Positions 47,772 through 56,900 of a stretch of 64,000 nt of DNA are shown one piece after another. This DNA is from Hymenobacter telluris. GTDB lineage: Bacteria > Bacteroidota > Bacteroidia > Cytophagales > Hymenobacteraceae. Position 1 is the first letter of the stretch; each line of letters starts with the position of its first letter. The translations under genes were made by a program, and so were the position numbers. The stretch covers positions 62,001 to 126,000 of the forward strand of contig NZ_JAFLQZ010000004.1 of NCBI RefSeq assembly GCF_017313265.1, written 5' to 3'. The notes below the pieces were generated by a model. It searched no databases. It had not been told where the DNA came from and saw nothing but the letters and a program-made list of their open reading frames with translations.

Positions 47772-47801
47772 TTGCAGCTACAGATTTCGCTCTTACCTTT
47801 G
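47772..47801 (+). promoter_or_regulatory. promoter of tRNA-Asp copy 2
   Basis: TTG (47772-47774), 19 nt, TACCTTTG (47794-47801). The -33 region is not part of the duplicated unit, so each copy has its own. Confidence 0.7.
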
Positions 47802-47845
47802 CGCCACCTTAATGAAAAGCACCTGGCTGCTCAGCAAGGCGAACT

Positions 47846-47919
47846 GGTTCGGTAGTTCAGTCGGTTAGAATGCCGCCCTGTCACGGCGGAGGTCGCGGGT
47901 TCGAGTCCCGTCCGGACCG
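47846..47919 (+). tRNA. tRNA-Asp (GTC), copy 2
   Basis: Identical in sequence to copy 1, with the same cloverleaf and anticodon GTC. Confidence 0.97.
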
Positions 47920-47920
47920 C

Positions 47921-47956
47921 AAAAAGCCCCTACAGCACACACTGTAGGGGCTTTTT
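47921..47956 (+). terminator. terminator of tRNA-Asp copy 2
   Basis: Identical to the copy 1 terminator. Confidence 0.9.
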
Positions 47957-47970
47957 CGGCTTCAGGCGCT

Positions 47971-48789
47971 GCTACTTGTTGAAAGAATGGGGCGTTTTTA
48001 GGCAAGAGTCAGCTTCGGCTTGGTGAGCGGCACCAATTAAACCGGGGGCGTTTTGGTGGTTGCCAGCACAAATGCCTTGGCAGCCGCCTTCTATACCAGC
48101 CCTGGCTAGTTCTTTGGTTTTCTCCCGGTATCAACTTCTCTCATCACCTGATGGCGTGAATCAGCGCTTTCCGTTTTGGGCGCTTCAATCTTTAGTTGCG
48201 CGTATACAAGCGCAATTTGGGCGTTAATTTTCTCCCGCTTGGTACGGAAAACGGATTCGTCAGCGGCGTGCGGCTGGATGGTTGCAAGCAGTTCCACCAG
48301 CGGTAGTGTTGTCGGCGGCCGAAGAAACCATAATAACTAGGTTCCTATTCAAAACATCAGGTAACATAGGTTTCCTTCCTGCAAAGTACCATGTTCAATA
48401 CAGGCCGCGCAAGGCCAGTAAAGAGTTGTAAATGTGAGGGCGCGCAAGTTGCACAGCAGTAACTATTGAGGAAGGTCGAACTGGTTTTCGTGTAGTACTG
48501 GTGCTTTTCTAGCAGGTTAGAAACATACTGTACGCCACTGAAAATAATTATCAGATTCCTGCACTCTTTCACATATAATAATAGCAGGATATATTATGCT
48601 ATTTTCTATAACTAGCTAGCACTCAGCATACCCCTTGCAGAATGTTGTAAGGCGTGATAAAGCACACAATAAGTATAATTGAACATAAAATACATTATAT
48701 AACTTTTCCGCAAAGTTGAATTACTTATTTTGACTATTGGAATAATACAGATTATATTGGCCATACCATCAACCAAACCGCCTCCACCT
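47971..48789. other. largely gene-free stretch, A/T-rich toward its end
   Basis: Contains the possible gene remnant at 48106-48297. The part from about 48530 is visibly A/T-rich (TTATTTTG at 48724-48731 is a one-mismatch -7 box for the next gene). Nothing else is supported. Confidence 0.4.
48106..48297 (-). pseudogene. possible gene remnant (63 codons)
   Basis: An open frame starting only with GTG and blocked upstream by a nearby stop: ELLATIQPHAADESVFRTKREKI, INAQIALVYAQLKIEAPK. It reads like the helical end of a protein rather than a full gene. Not recognised; it may be chance. Confidence 0.25.
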
Positions 48790-49035
48790 ATGAAAGGATT
48801 AACTACTCTTTTACTCGGCACTTTCCTGCTAGCAGGAGCTACTTCGACTACCGTGGAGGCCAACGCAATGGCTACTACATCAACTGAAACTGCTGGCTTG
48901 CCCGAGGCTACTTCGGCCTTGCCAATTGCTTTTAAGACGGCTCGCAAACCTATCCTGCACCGCCCCAACTACACCTATTACAAAGGCGACAAAAAGCGCA
49001 AAGGCTTCTTCAAGTTTCTCTCTTTCGGGAAATAG
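48790..49035 (+). CDS. small secreted basic peptide with HRPxYxxYKG motif (A)
   Basis: 81 residues: signal peptide (KGLTTLLLGTFLLAGATSTTVEA), a Thr/Ala-rich linker, and a basic C-terminus HRPNYTYYKGDKKRKGFFKFL at 57-77. The motif HRP-x-Y-x-x-Y-K-G is shared with the peptide at 57527. Start ATG 48790 is chosen for the signal peptide; a longer reading adds 20 residues of low-complexity sequence. Strong terminator 14 bp downstream. No known family; export suggests a periplasmic or surface role. Confidence 0.7.
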   Translation: MKGLTTLLLGTFLLAGATSTTVEANAMATTSTETAGLPEATSALPIAFKTARKPILHRPNYTYYKGDKKRKGFFKFLSFGK

Positions 49036-49048
49036 ATATACTTACCCA

Positions 49049-49084
49049 TAAAAAAGGCCTGGCGTAACTGCCAGGCCTTTTTTA
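49049..49084. terminator. terminator between the small peptide and ADP-ribosylglycohydrolase genes
   Basis: taaaaaaggcctggc, gtaact loop, gccaggcctttttta; 15-bp perfect stem, symmetric, serving both convergent genes. Confidence 0.9.
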
Positions 49085-49115
49085 TGCACTTTATTGACGT
49101 GCTTCATACAGTCAA

Positions 49116-50063
49116 CTAAGCTAGGACAGCAGCCGTGCGAGCGGCCAGGTTTTCGATATCGGGGCGCCGGGCTAGTACCGCTAGCCACTCCGGTGGTATA
49201 GCCGCCTCTCCGTAATAGATGCCCGCTAGGCCACCGGTTACAGCACCCGTCGTATCGGTATCGTCGCCGAGGTTGACGGCGGCCAGCACGGTTTCGGCGT
49301 AGGTGCTGTACCGCAGCAGGCACCAGAGAGAGGCCTCCAGTGTGTGCATGACGTACCCGCCGCTACGAATAAGCTGCTCTGGCAAGTCAGCTACACGACC
49401 TGTGAGCAAGTAGTCGAATTGTTGAATTTCCGCAGCTGGCAAGTGTAATTGCTGTAACTGAGTTGGGGCATCTTGGCACAATTGGCTGTACGCCGCTGCC
49501 GGTGTCAGGCCAGCCAACAGATGCCGGGCTATTTCCAGATATAAAAAGCAGGCTATGGCCGAACGGACATGCCCGTGGGTTATGGCCGAAACGTCTGAAA
49601 TTAAAAGAAATCGGCTGCTCAATGGGGCATCGGGTTTGTAAAACGCCAGCGGCAGAATTCGCATGAGGGCGCCGTTGCCGTTGCTGTACTCGTCGGTGCC
49701 ACCGGCCAATGGGGAGCCCTCAGGATTAGTGTAAAACTTGTAAAGTGCTTCACGAGTGGTGATACCTATATCGAATACGGCGCCATGGGGAGTCCACAGC
49801 TTTTCATAGTACCAGCGGCAGCACTTGTGCGCCAGTTTGCGTAGGGTAAACCCGTCGGCAATGGCTTCGGCCAAACAGAACGTGAGGGAAGCATCATCAG
49901 ACCAGGTGCCGGCCGGCTGGTTGTGGGTGCCGTAGGCGCGCATGTGCACCACCGGGTCGGTTTTGCGGGCGGCGCGGCTTTGAAACTCGACGGGTACGCC
50001 CAGCGCATCCCCAACGGCTAGCCCCAGCAGCGCAGCCCGGAGTTGGGATTCTAGAGGACTCAT
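49116..50063 (-). CDS. ADP-ribosylglycohydrolase family protein
   Basis: 315 residues. LRAALLGLAVGDALGVPVEF at 9-28, GTWSDDASLTFCLAEA (first metal pair) at about 53-68, GNGALMRILPLA, and the C-terminal NLGDDTDTTGAVTGGLAGIYYG with the DxDTxG metal motif. Removes ADP-ribose from proteins or other substrates (DraG/ARH fold). ATG 50063. The HAD gene follows upstream in the same direction after 42 bp; co-transcription is possible. Confidence 0.92.
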   Translation of the reverse strand: MSPLESQLRAALLGLAVGDALGVPVEFQSRAARKTDPVVHMRAYGTHNQPAGTWSDDASLTFCLAEAIADGFTLRKLAHKCCRWYYEKLWTPHGAVFDIGITTREALYKFYTNPEGSPLAGGTDEYSNGNGALMRILPLAFYKPDAPLSSRFLLISDVSAITHGHVRSAIACFLYLEIARHLLAGLTPAAAYSQLCQDAPTQLQQLHLPAAEIQQFDYLLTGRVADLPEQLIRSGGYVMHTLEASLWCLLRYSTYAETVLAAVNLGDDTDTTGAVTGGLAGIYYGEAAIPPEWLAVLARRPDIENLAARTAAVLA

Positions 50064-50105
50064 AAGCTAATTTTATACTGTGTGATTGTTCGACAACTCG
50101 TTGAG

Positions 50106-50807
50106 CTATTGCAAATTGGACTTATCCATCCCATTGCTCTGCTGCTGTTTCAACAGCGGCAATAGCTCCGGCAGGCTATCAATACGGTATGCAGGGTGCA
50201 GCGGCAGGCAGTCGGCCGCCTGCCCGAAGCCGTAGCTGGCCCAGCAGGCCGCAATGCCGCAGTTGCGGGCAAACAGCAGGTCGGTGGCGGTGTCGCCTAC
50301 CATGAGGGTGGCGGCGGGGCTTACCTGCGGGAAGTGGACCTGTACTACCTGCGTAAACAGCGCCGGATCGGGCTTGAGCGGCAGCACCCGGCTGGGACTG
50401 TCGCCGAGCACCAGAGCCACTTGCTCGCGCAGGCCCAGCCGCTGCAGAGAGTTTTCCAGAATATCGAGCCCTTTGTTGCTGATAACCACCACCTCCTGGC
50501 CGTGCGCGGCGGCCGTAGCCAGCACCTGCCCGGCCCCCGGAAAAAGCGTTGCCAGGGCTTCCGCCTCGGTATTATACACCATTCGGTAGGTGTCCACCCA
50601 CACGGCGGGCAGCGGTGGCGTACCGGGCGGGTGCAGCCACAGCAGCATATCGGGCAGCACCAGCCCCCGCCCCACGGCCTCGTCCATCAGGGCTTCGGGG
50701 GGCGCTGGGTAACCCAATAGCTGGAAGGTCCGGCGCATGGAATGCTTGATGGCTTCGCGCGTGTCACACAGGGTACCATCATAATCGAGCAGCAGGAGTT
50801 GGTACAA
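50106..50807 (-). CDS. HAD-superfamily phosphatase (phosphoglycolate phosphatase-like)
   Basis: About 233 residues from a TTG start (MYQLLLLDYDGT). Motif I DYDGT with D8 and D10; motif II VVISNKG; motif III Lys in PLKPDP; motif IV GDTATDLLFARNCG. Alpha-helical cap of type C1. Probably acts on a small phosphorylated metabolite. Reading further upstream only translates a hairpin of octamer repeats (HPFIQSPIHS), so TTG 50807 in the hairpin arm is preferred. Confidence 0.85.
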   Translation of the reverse strand: MYQLLLLDYDGTLCDTREAIKHSMRRTFQLLGYPAPPEALMDEAVGRGLVLPDMLLWLHPPGTPPLPAVWVDTYRMVYNTEAEALATLFPGAGQVLATAAAHGQEVVVISNKGLDILENSLQRLGLREQVALVLGDSPSRVLPLKPDPALFTQVVQVHFPQVSPAATLMVGDTATDLLFARNCGIAACWASYGFGQAADCLPLHPAYRIDSLPELLPLLKQQQSNGMDKSNLQ

Positions 50808-50928
50808 TGAGTGAATGGGTGATTGGATGAATGGGTGAATTGACGTTCTGGTTACGCAATATGCATAAGCAGGACCATTAGAACATCCATTCACTCATTC
50901 ATCCAATCACCCATTCACTCATTGTACC
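50801..50928. repeat. 49-bp-arm hairpin of octamer words between the HAD and A2M genes
   Basis: Arms 50801-50849 and 50880-50928 pair at 46 of 49 positions, loop 30 nt. Octamers: GGTACAAT, GAGTGAAT, GGGTGATT, GGATGAAT, GGGTGAAT, TGACGTTC. The TTG start of the HAD gene is in one arm; further octamer sequence runs to the A2M stop codon at 50939-50941. The loop-proximal GAACATC is shared with the elements at 15795 and 25335. Confidence 0.85.
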
Positions 50929-50938
50929 ATTCACCCAT

Positions 50939-53900
50939 TCATCGTATTTCCGCTTGCTTGCTGGCGGAGCGGCCGAAGCGGAGGGGGAAGTACATCAGCT
51001 CGGCTTTGGCGGGGTTGATGGTGTAGCGGCCCCGGTAGCGCGGCTGGAGCGCCACCCGGAACGTGTGGCGGCCGATGGGCAGTACGTCCATGAAGATGCC
51101 CACCTGGTGGCGCAGGTACTCGCGGTGTACCTCGAAGTAGTTGCCTCGCTCCTTCTCGCCGTAGGAGCAGCCGGCCGGAATGGGTACTTCCAGCAGCACG
51201 TAGCGGGCTTCGGCTTTCACGTCAACCGTTACGAGCAACTCGGTGGGTTGGCCGGCGCGCAGTTTCACTCGGCTTCCCTCCTGCCCGGCCAGCGTGGTAC
51301 GCACCACAAACGGCGCGGCCTTGGCCTCGGGCGCGGCGTTCCAAAACGACTGATACGCCGTGGCATACACCGGCAGGCCGCCTTCTTTGTGCAGCGTGAG
51401 CGGTCCGGCCGCAGCCGGAACTTTCACTTCAAACGGAAATTTCTCCACGCTCTGCGTAAGGGCACCACTAAGTTGGGTTCGTGCTACCAGACCGTTGCCA
51501 CCGGGCACCAGCAAGTCGGGCGCTATGGTTTCCAGGATGGTAGCGGCTTCGTAGGTGCTGCTCCAGTGGCTGTAGGTGCGGCGCTGCTGAAGCAAATAGG
51601 TGCGGATGCGGGTCAATTCCGCATCCTGGCCGCCTTTGGCACGCAGCAGCCGGTAAGCCAGCAGCGTGTTGCCAATCCGGTCAGACAGCAAATAGCGGTA
51701 GTACGAGCCCAACCGCAACGTATCAGCGTAGAACGCGCCGCCTAGCTCGGTGCGCAGGCGGTAGCGACGCAGGGTATCGAGCTGGAACGGCAAGCCGAGC
51801 TGCTGGCGCAGGTTGGCGAGGGCCAGGTACCGGTCGAGGGGCTGGCGGCCTTTCTGTTCGCGCTCCATGCGTGCCACGTAGCTGCGAAAATCGGGCTGGG
51901 CGCCGAGGCGGTGCAGGGCGTGCAGCAGCCGGATTCGGTCGTCATCGGAGCGGAAGTACAGTTGGTCGATGCGTTGGCCGACGGGCGTAGTGGACAGCGC
52001 ATTGCGCACGGCGGCTTCGGCAAAGGCGTAATCCAGCTGCTTGAGCAGGTAGCTGCGGATGGCGTCCCGGTCGAACTTCACGCTGTAGCCTTGCTGCTCG
52101 GCTTGCAGCAACGCCTCCAGCACGTGCAGCGTGGCCCAGGGGCTTACCGGCGCATTCGCCCAGGTTCCCCACAAGAGCTGCTTGGCCGGCCGGCCGCGCA
52201 ACAGGTGCCGGATCAGGCGGTTCACGTCTTTCTCGCCGGTAAACTCCTGCTTCAGCGTTTCCCGAATGCGCTGTTCCAGCAGCAAGGTTTTCAGCTTGGA
52301 GGCGGCTTGTTCGTTGCAGAGGTAGGCGTAGCGCTGCACGTGCCGGATTTCTTCGAGCAGCGTGGGCAGCGGGTCACTCTCAAGCCGTACGGTCATTTCG
52401 CCCAGTTCGGGGCGCACGGCCAGCGTGAGGGTGGTGTCGGCGGCGGTAAGCACGGCAAAGGTGCCTACCCGTTCCCGCGTGCCGGCTGGCAGCACCGGAA
52501 TGTGGCGCAACTCGCCATCCTGGTAGCCGTTGGGCTGCGTTAGCGCGAAGCTAACCGCCACCGAGTCAACCCCAACCGGAGCCGTAAACGTGAGGGTATC
52601 GAGCACGGCGGTGGCTACGGCGTGGCGCTGGCTGTGAGCCGGCCCGTCGCCGATGCGGAAGGTGGTCGTGGCTTGAGCGGTGTCGGGGAGGTAGTTGAGG
52701 GTTTTGCCGATGAGCTGCACCCGGTCGCCCTGAATCAGGAAGCGGGGCGCGGCCAGTTCGCCCATCACGGCCTTGAAGGAGCGCATGAAGGCCGTGAACG
52801 AGCCGGTGCGGGCGTGGTTGTCGGAGGCCAGCACGAAGGTGTTCCAGCCGGTGATGTCGTCGGGCACGGTGACGCTGGTGCTGGCGCGGCCCTGCTGGTC
52901 GGTGACGAGCGTGGGGCGCCACCAGCCCGAATCGGAGAAGCGGCGGCGCAAGGCCAGGCGCGGGTCGCGGCCGGTGAGCGGCAGGCCGTCGGGGCCGGTA
53001 GCGGCGCCGGCGTTAAGGCCCCTGGCGGTCTGGCCCCCGATGCCGGATTTGGTGCTGATAATAATGACCCCGCTGGCGGCTCGTGAGCCATAGATAGCTG
53101 CTGCATCCGTATTCTTCAGCACCTTCATACTGCTGATGTCGTCGGGGTCGAGGTCGGACTGCTGGCCGTTGAAGGGCAGGCCATCCACGATGATGAGCGG
53201 CTGGCCGCCGCCGCTAACGGTGGAGGCTCCCCGGATTCTGACCGCCAGAGCGCCGCCCGGCTGCCCGCTGATGGCAACACCCGCCGCCCGGCCCTGCAAG
53301 GCGTTACTGGTTATAGTTGACACCGAACCGGTGACGCTCATGCGGCTCTGCGGTGCTCCATAGCCTACCACCACCACCTCGCTCAACTGCTTGGTGTCTT
53401 CAGACATTGCAACAGAAATATCGCGCCCATCCAGCCGGTGTTCTTGCGATACGAAACCAACAGAGGAAAATATAAGCACGCCCGTTGGCGGCACGCTCAG
53501 CTCGAAGCTGCCATCGGCCTGCGTGGAAACCCCGGTAGTCGTGCCTTTCACCAGCACCGTCACGCCGGGCAGCCCCTCCCCAGTTGTTGCCCCAGTCACC
53601 CGGCCGCGCTGCACCCGCCAGCCGGCCTGCGGCACCACGGGCACGGTCACCTTGATTTCGCGGCGCTCCTCCCGTAGTTCCTGTTCGGAAGGCAGTACGG
53701 GTTTGGGTAGCCGCTCCCGCACCAGCCGCTGAAAACGGCGGCGCAACGTCTTGGCAGCAGGGCCTTTCGGCAGTAGGTCGGCGCGCTCCAACTGCACGTA
53801 GGTGGCGCCGTTGGGCTGAATGCGGATATCGGCGTTGGGGGCTAGCACGGTGCTATCGGCGAGTAGCAGCGCCACCCGGTAGCGGCCCGCGGGCAGGGCA

Positions 53901-56900
53901 TGGATGGTTTGGGGCAGGTAGCGTTCCAGCCGCACGAACTTGGCGTTGCCGGGCTGCGAAACCAGCGTGTACAGCACGGAGGGCAGGCTTTCGCGCTCTT
54001 CCGCCTTACGAGTGGGCTCCCGCAGCACCAGCCGGCCCTGCCCGACGGGCGTGCTGTAGGGATTATTAAGCACCGGCTCGGGGGTGTAGCCGCGGTAGAA
54101 ATTGGTGGCGGGGCGCGGCAGCATATCGGCTTCGGTGTAGGCGAAATCGGTGAAGGGCAGCACGGCGAAGTTGGCGGCCTGGTTGAGCGCCGGAAACTCG
54201 TTGCCCTGCACGCAGCGCATCTTCAGCAGCGTGGGCTCGAAGGTGTAGCGGTAGTTGGGTTCGAGCAGAAACCTGCGCCGCATGCCGTCGGTGCGGCGCA
54301 GCAGCACGGAATCGGGGCGGAAGGGGCCGCCGAGGTGGTAGGTGGTGCGGTCGTAGCGGTTGTAGCTGGTGTAGCTGTAGCTGGTGCCGGAATTGCGCGA
54401 CGCAACCGGGCGGCCCGCGCCGAGGGGTTGCAGGCGGTTGCCCTGGCGTAGCAGCACCCGCTCATCCAGCTGGTTTTTATCGACCAGCACCAGGAAGCGT
54501 TGCAGCTCCTGCAATTCCTGCGGGCTGAGCGGGCCGCGTTTCTCCACGGTCAGTTCGTGGCAGGGTTGGTTGGGGTCGATGCCAAGGGTGAGCTTGTGTT
54601 GGTGGCGCAGGTACACGTCGCGCAAGGTGATAAGGCGGTTGGGGGTACGAATGGCCACGGTGTGCCGGCCGCTGTCGGCTACCAGCGCGAAGGGTTCTTC
54701 CTGGTTCACAGCGGCTACGTACACCGGCAGGCCATCCACGTACACGGCCACCGCCGGCTGCACCCGCCCCGAGTCCACCACGAAAGGCGAGAGTTGGGTG
54801 ATGCCGCCCGGCGCGCGCTGGTACTCGTAGAACGCGCCGAAATCGGGGTACAGAAACTGGTAGAACCGCAACGAATCCAGGCCCAGCTGCCGGCGCCACG
54901 CGCCCCAGGCCAGCGGCTTCTGGGCGGCGGCTTCTGAGTGGTTCTCGCCCCCCCCTCCTAGCTGAAACCGCCGGAGCGATATGCGCCCGGCTACAGCCGG
55001 TTCGAAATCCGGCATATTTGGCGCCTCTGCTACCTCAAACTTGCTGGTGTGGGCGTAACTGGTGAGGTCGGCGTTGGGTACGGGCCGCCCGCCGCCATCC
55101 GTAACGGTGTAGCTGAGCTGGATGCGCTGCCCCGGATACACCACCTGGGGCTGGTCGGCGTGCACCAGCAAGCGGTGCTGAGGCAGCGGCACGTTGTATT
55201 CGGCGGTTTGCAGGCGGCCGGCCCAGAAATAGTGCACCGAGGCGTACCACGGCTCAGTACTGGGGGCCGGCAAGGCCAGCGCCAGGTTGGGGCCGTAGCC
55301 GCGCTGCACCAGCTCGTTGCCGCGGTAGAGGTAGTACCAGAAGTTCAGTTGGCGCGGATTATCCACGACCAGTGCAATGGAATCGTGGCTGCGGTCGGAG
55401 CGCAGCTGCAAGTCGGCATCGGTGGTATTGATTACCAGCGCCGCCTGGTGGTCGTCGGCGTCGGTGAGGCGGTATAGGGTGGCGCGCGGGTCAACGGGCA
55501 GCACCAGGGGGAGTTGCACCCGACTAGTACGGCGCGTATTGAGGCCGTTGAAGTTGATGGTTTCCACCGTGAGGGTAGCCGGACGGGCGCTTTCCTGGCC
55601 GCGCACTTGGTAGCGGGCCACCACCGAGTCGTGCTGGAGTGCCAGGGTGATTTCGCCGGGGTCGAGCAGGTAGTTTACCGAGGCGGCTTGCTGGCGCTGC
55701 TCGTTGTCGCCGTTCAGGAAGGTGGCCTGCACGGCGTACGTGAGGTTGGCGGGCGGCAGGGCGGTTTCGGGGAGGTTGAGGCGGGTTTCGCCGGTGGCGT
55801 CCAGCGGCTGGGCACGGGTCCAGAGGGTATCGGGCACGAACACCTGCCGACCGGGGAAGCTGCCTACGTTCTGGGGCGTCACGCTCAGGCGCACCCGCGC
55901 ATCCAACAGGTTCAGCTCGTTGGCGTCCTGGCCGCGCAAAAACAAGGCCTGGGTGGTGCCGCGCCGGTGCGGCGTTTCGCCGGCCCGCAGCGTGTAGCGA
56001 GTGTTATTCAGCTCGTAGTCTTCCAGCCGAAAACTGGCGCTGGCCAGCATTTCGCCGGAAGGCCCCGGCTGAGACAGGTATACCTGAACAGTCTGATCAG
56101 CACGCAGGCCCAACGTATCGCTCAGAGGCAATACATACTCATAAGTGCCCGGCCGCACGGGTTTTAACCGGGCTAATGGCCGGTGGTTTTCTTGGTAGTT
56201 AGCCGAAAATCGTACCTCTAACGAACGATTGTACGGACGGCCGTCGCGCTGGCGCAGGATGCGGACCTTCAGGCGCAGAGTGTCGCCGGAGGGGCGGTAG
56301 CGGGGCTTGCTGAGGGCGAAATAGCTCACCCAACCGCTTTGCCGTTTCCCCTCACGCCGGTTTTGGCGCGCATACCGCACATCTTCACTGAACACCGAGC
56401 GCAAAAGCCCTACCGGCCCGGTAATAGCATAGGACGGATGCAGCAAGCTGTACACCAGGCTACGGGCCGGCCGCGTGAGGTAGCCCAGCGGGAAGCCGTA
56501 CACCACCCGCCCAACCACGCGCCGCCACGACCAGGCCGGCCGCCGCGCCGCCGACTGCGCATACGGAAACGTCTGTTCCAGCGCGTGAAACGTGGTGCGC
56601 CCGCCCTGCTCCACGGCCAGCAGCCCGGCCCGGGCGGTTTTGCCGGGCAGTCGGTAGGCGTGGGTGGCGGCATCATAGGGCACGGGCTGGCCTTTGGGCA
56701 GCGTCACGCGGGCGTTTTCCAGCAGGTTGCCCAGCGAGTCGCGCACCAGCACCGTGAGGTCCACCTGGTTATCAACGACGGTGAGCTGCCGGTCAGTAAC
56801 GGAGCGCAGCCAGTACACCAGCTTCGGGCCTTCGGTGTGGGCCACCAGGTAGTAGCCGGCCGGCAGGGGCCGCCGGTACGCCAGCCGCACACTGTCGGTT

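Larger units (their letters stand above)
47794..47970 (+). repeat. 177-bp duplicated tRNA unit, copy 2
   Basis: Matches 45649-45825 from the -7 box to just beyond the terminator. Flanks differ abruptly at both ends. Confidence 0.9.

Noticed and set aside
45649..47970. The tRNA-Asp duplication as attL/attR of a live integrated element
   Set aside because: No integrase or mobility gene in the 2 kb between, and the duplicated block covers promoter to terminator rather than a tRNA 3' end only.
48357..48572. A 71-codon Cys-rich frame on the minus strand
   Set aside because: No signal, no start context and composition like translated non-coding A/T-rich DNA.
53044..53611. The SusC plug inside the A2M gene as an assembly chimera
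   Set aside because: The frame stays open across both joins, with linkers of the usual composition and no repeat at the borders; a true domain insertion is simpler, though reads would settle it.
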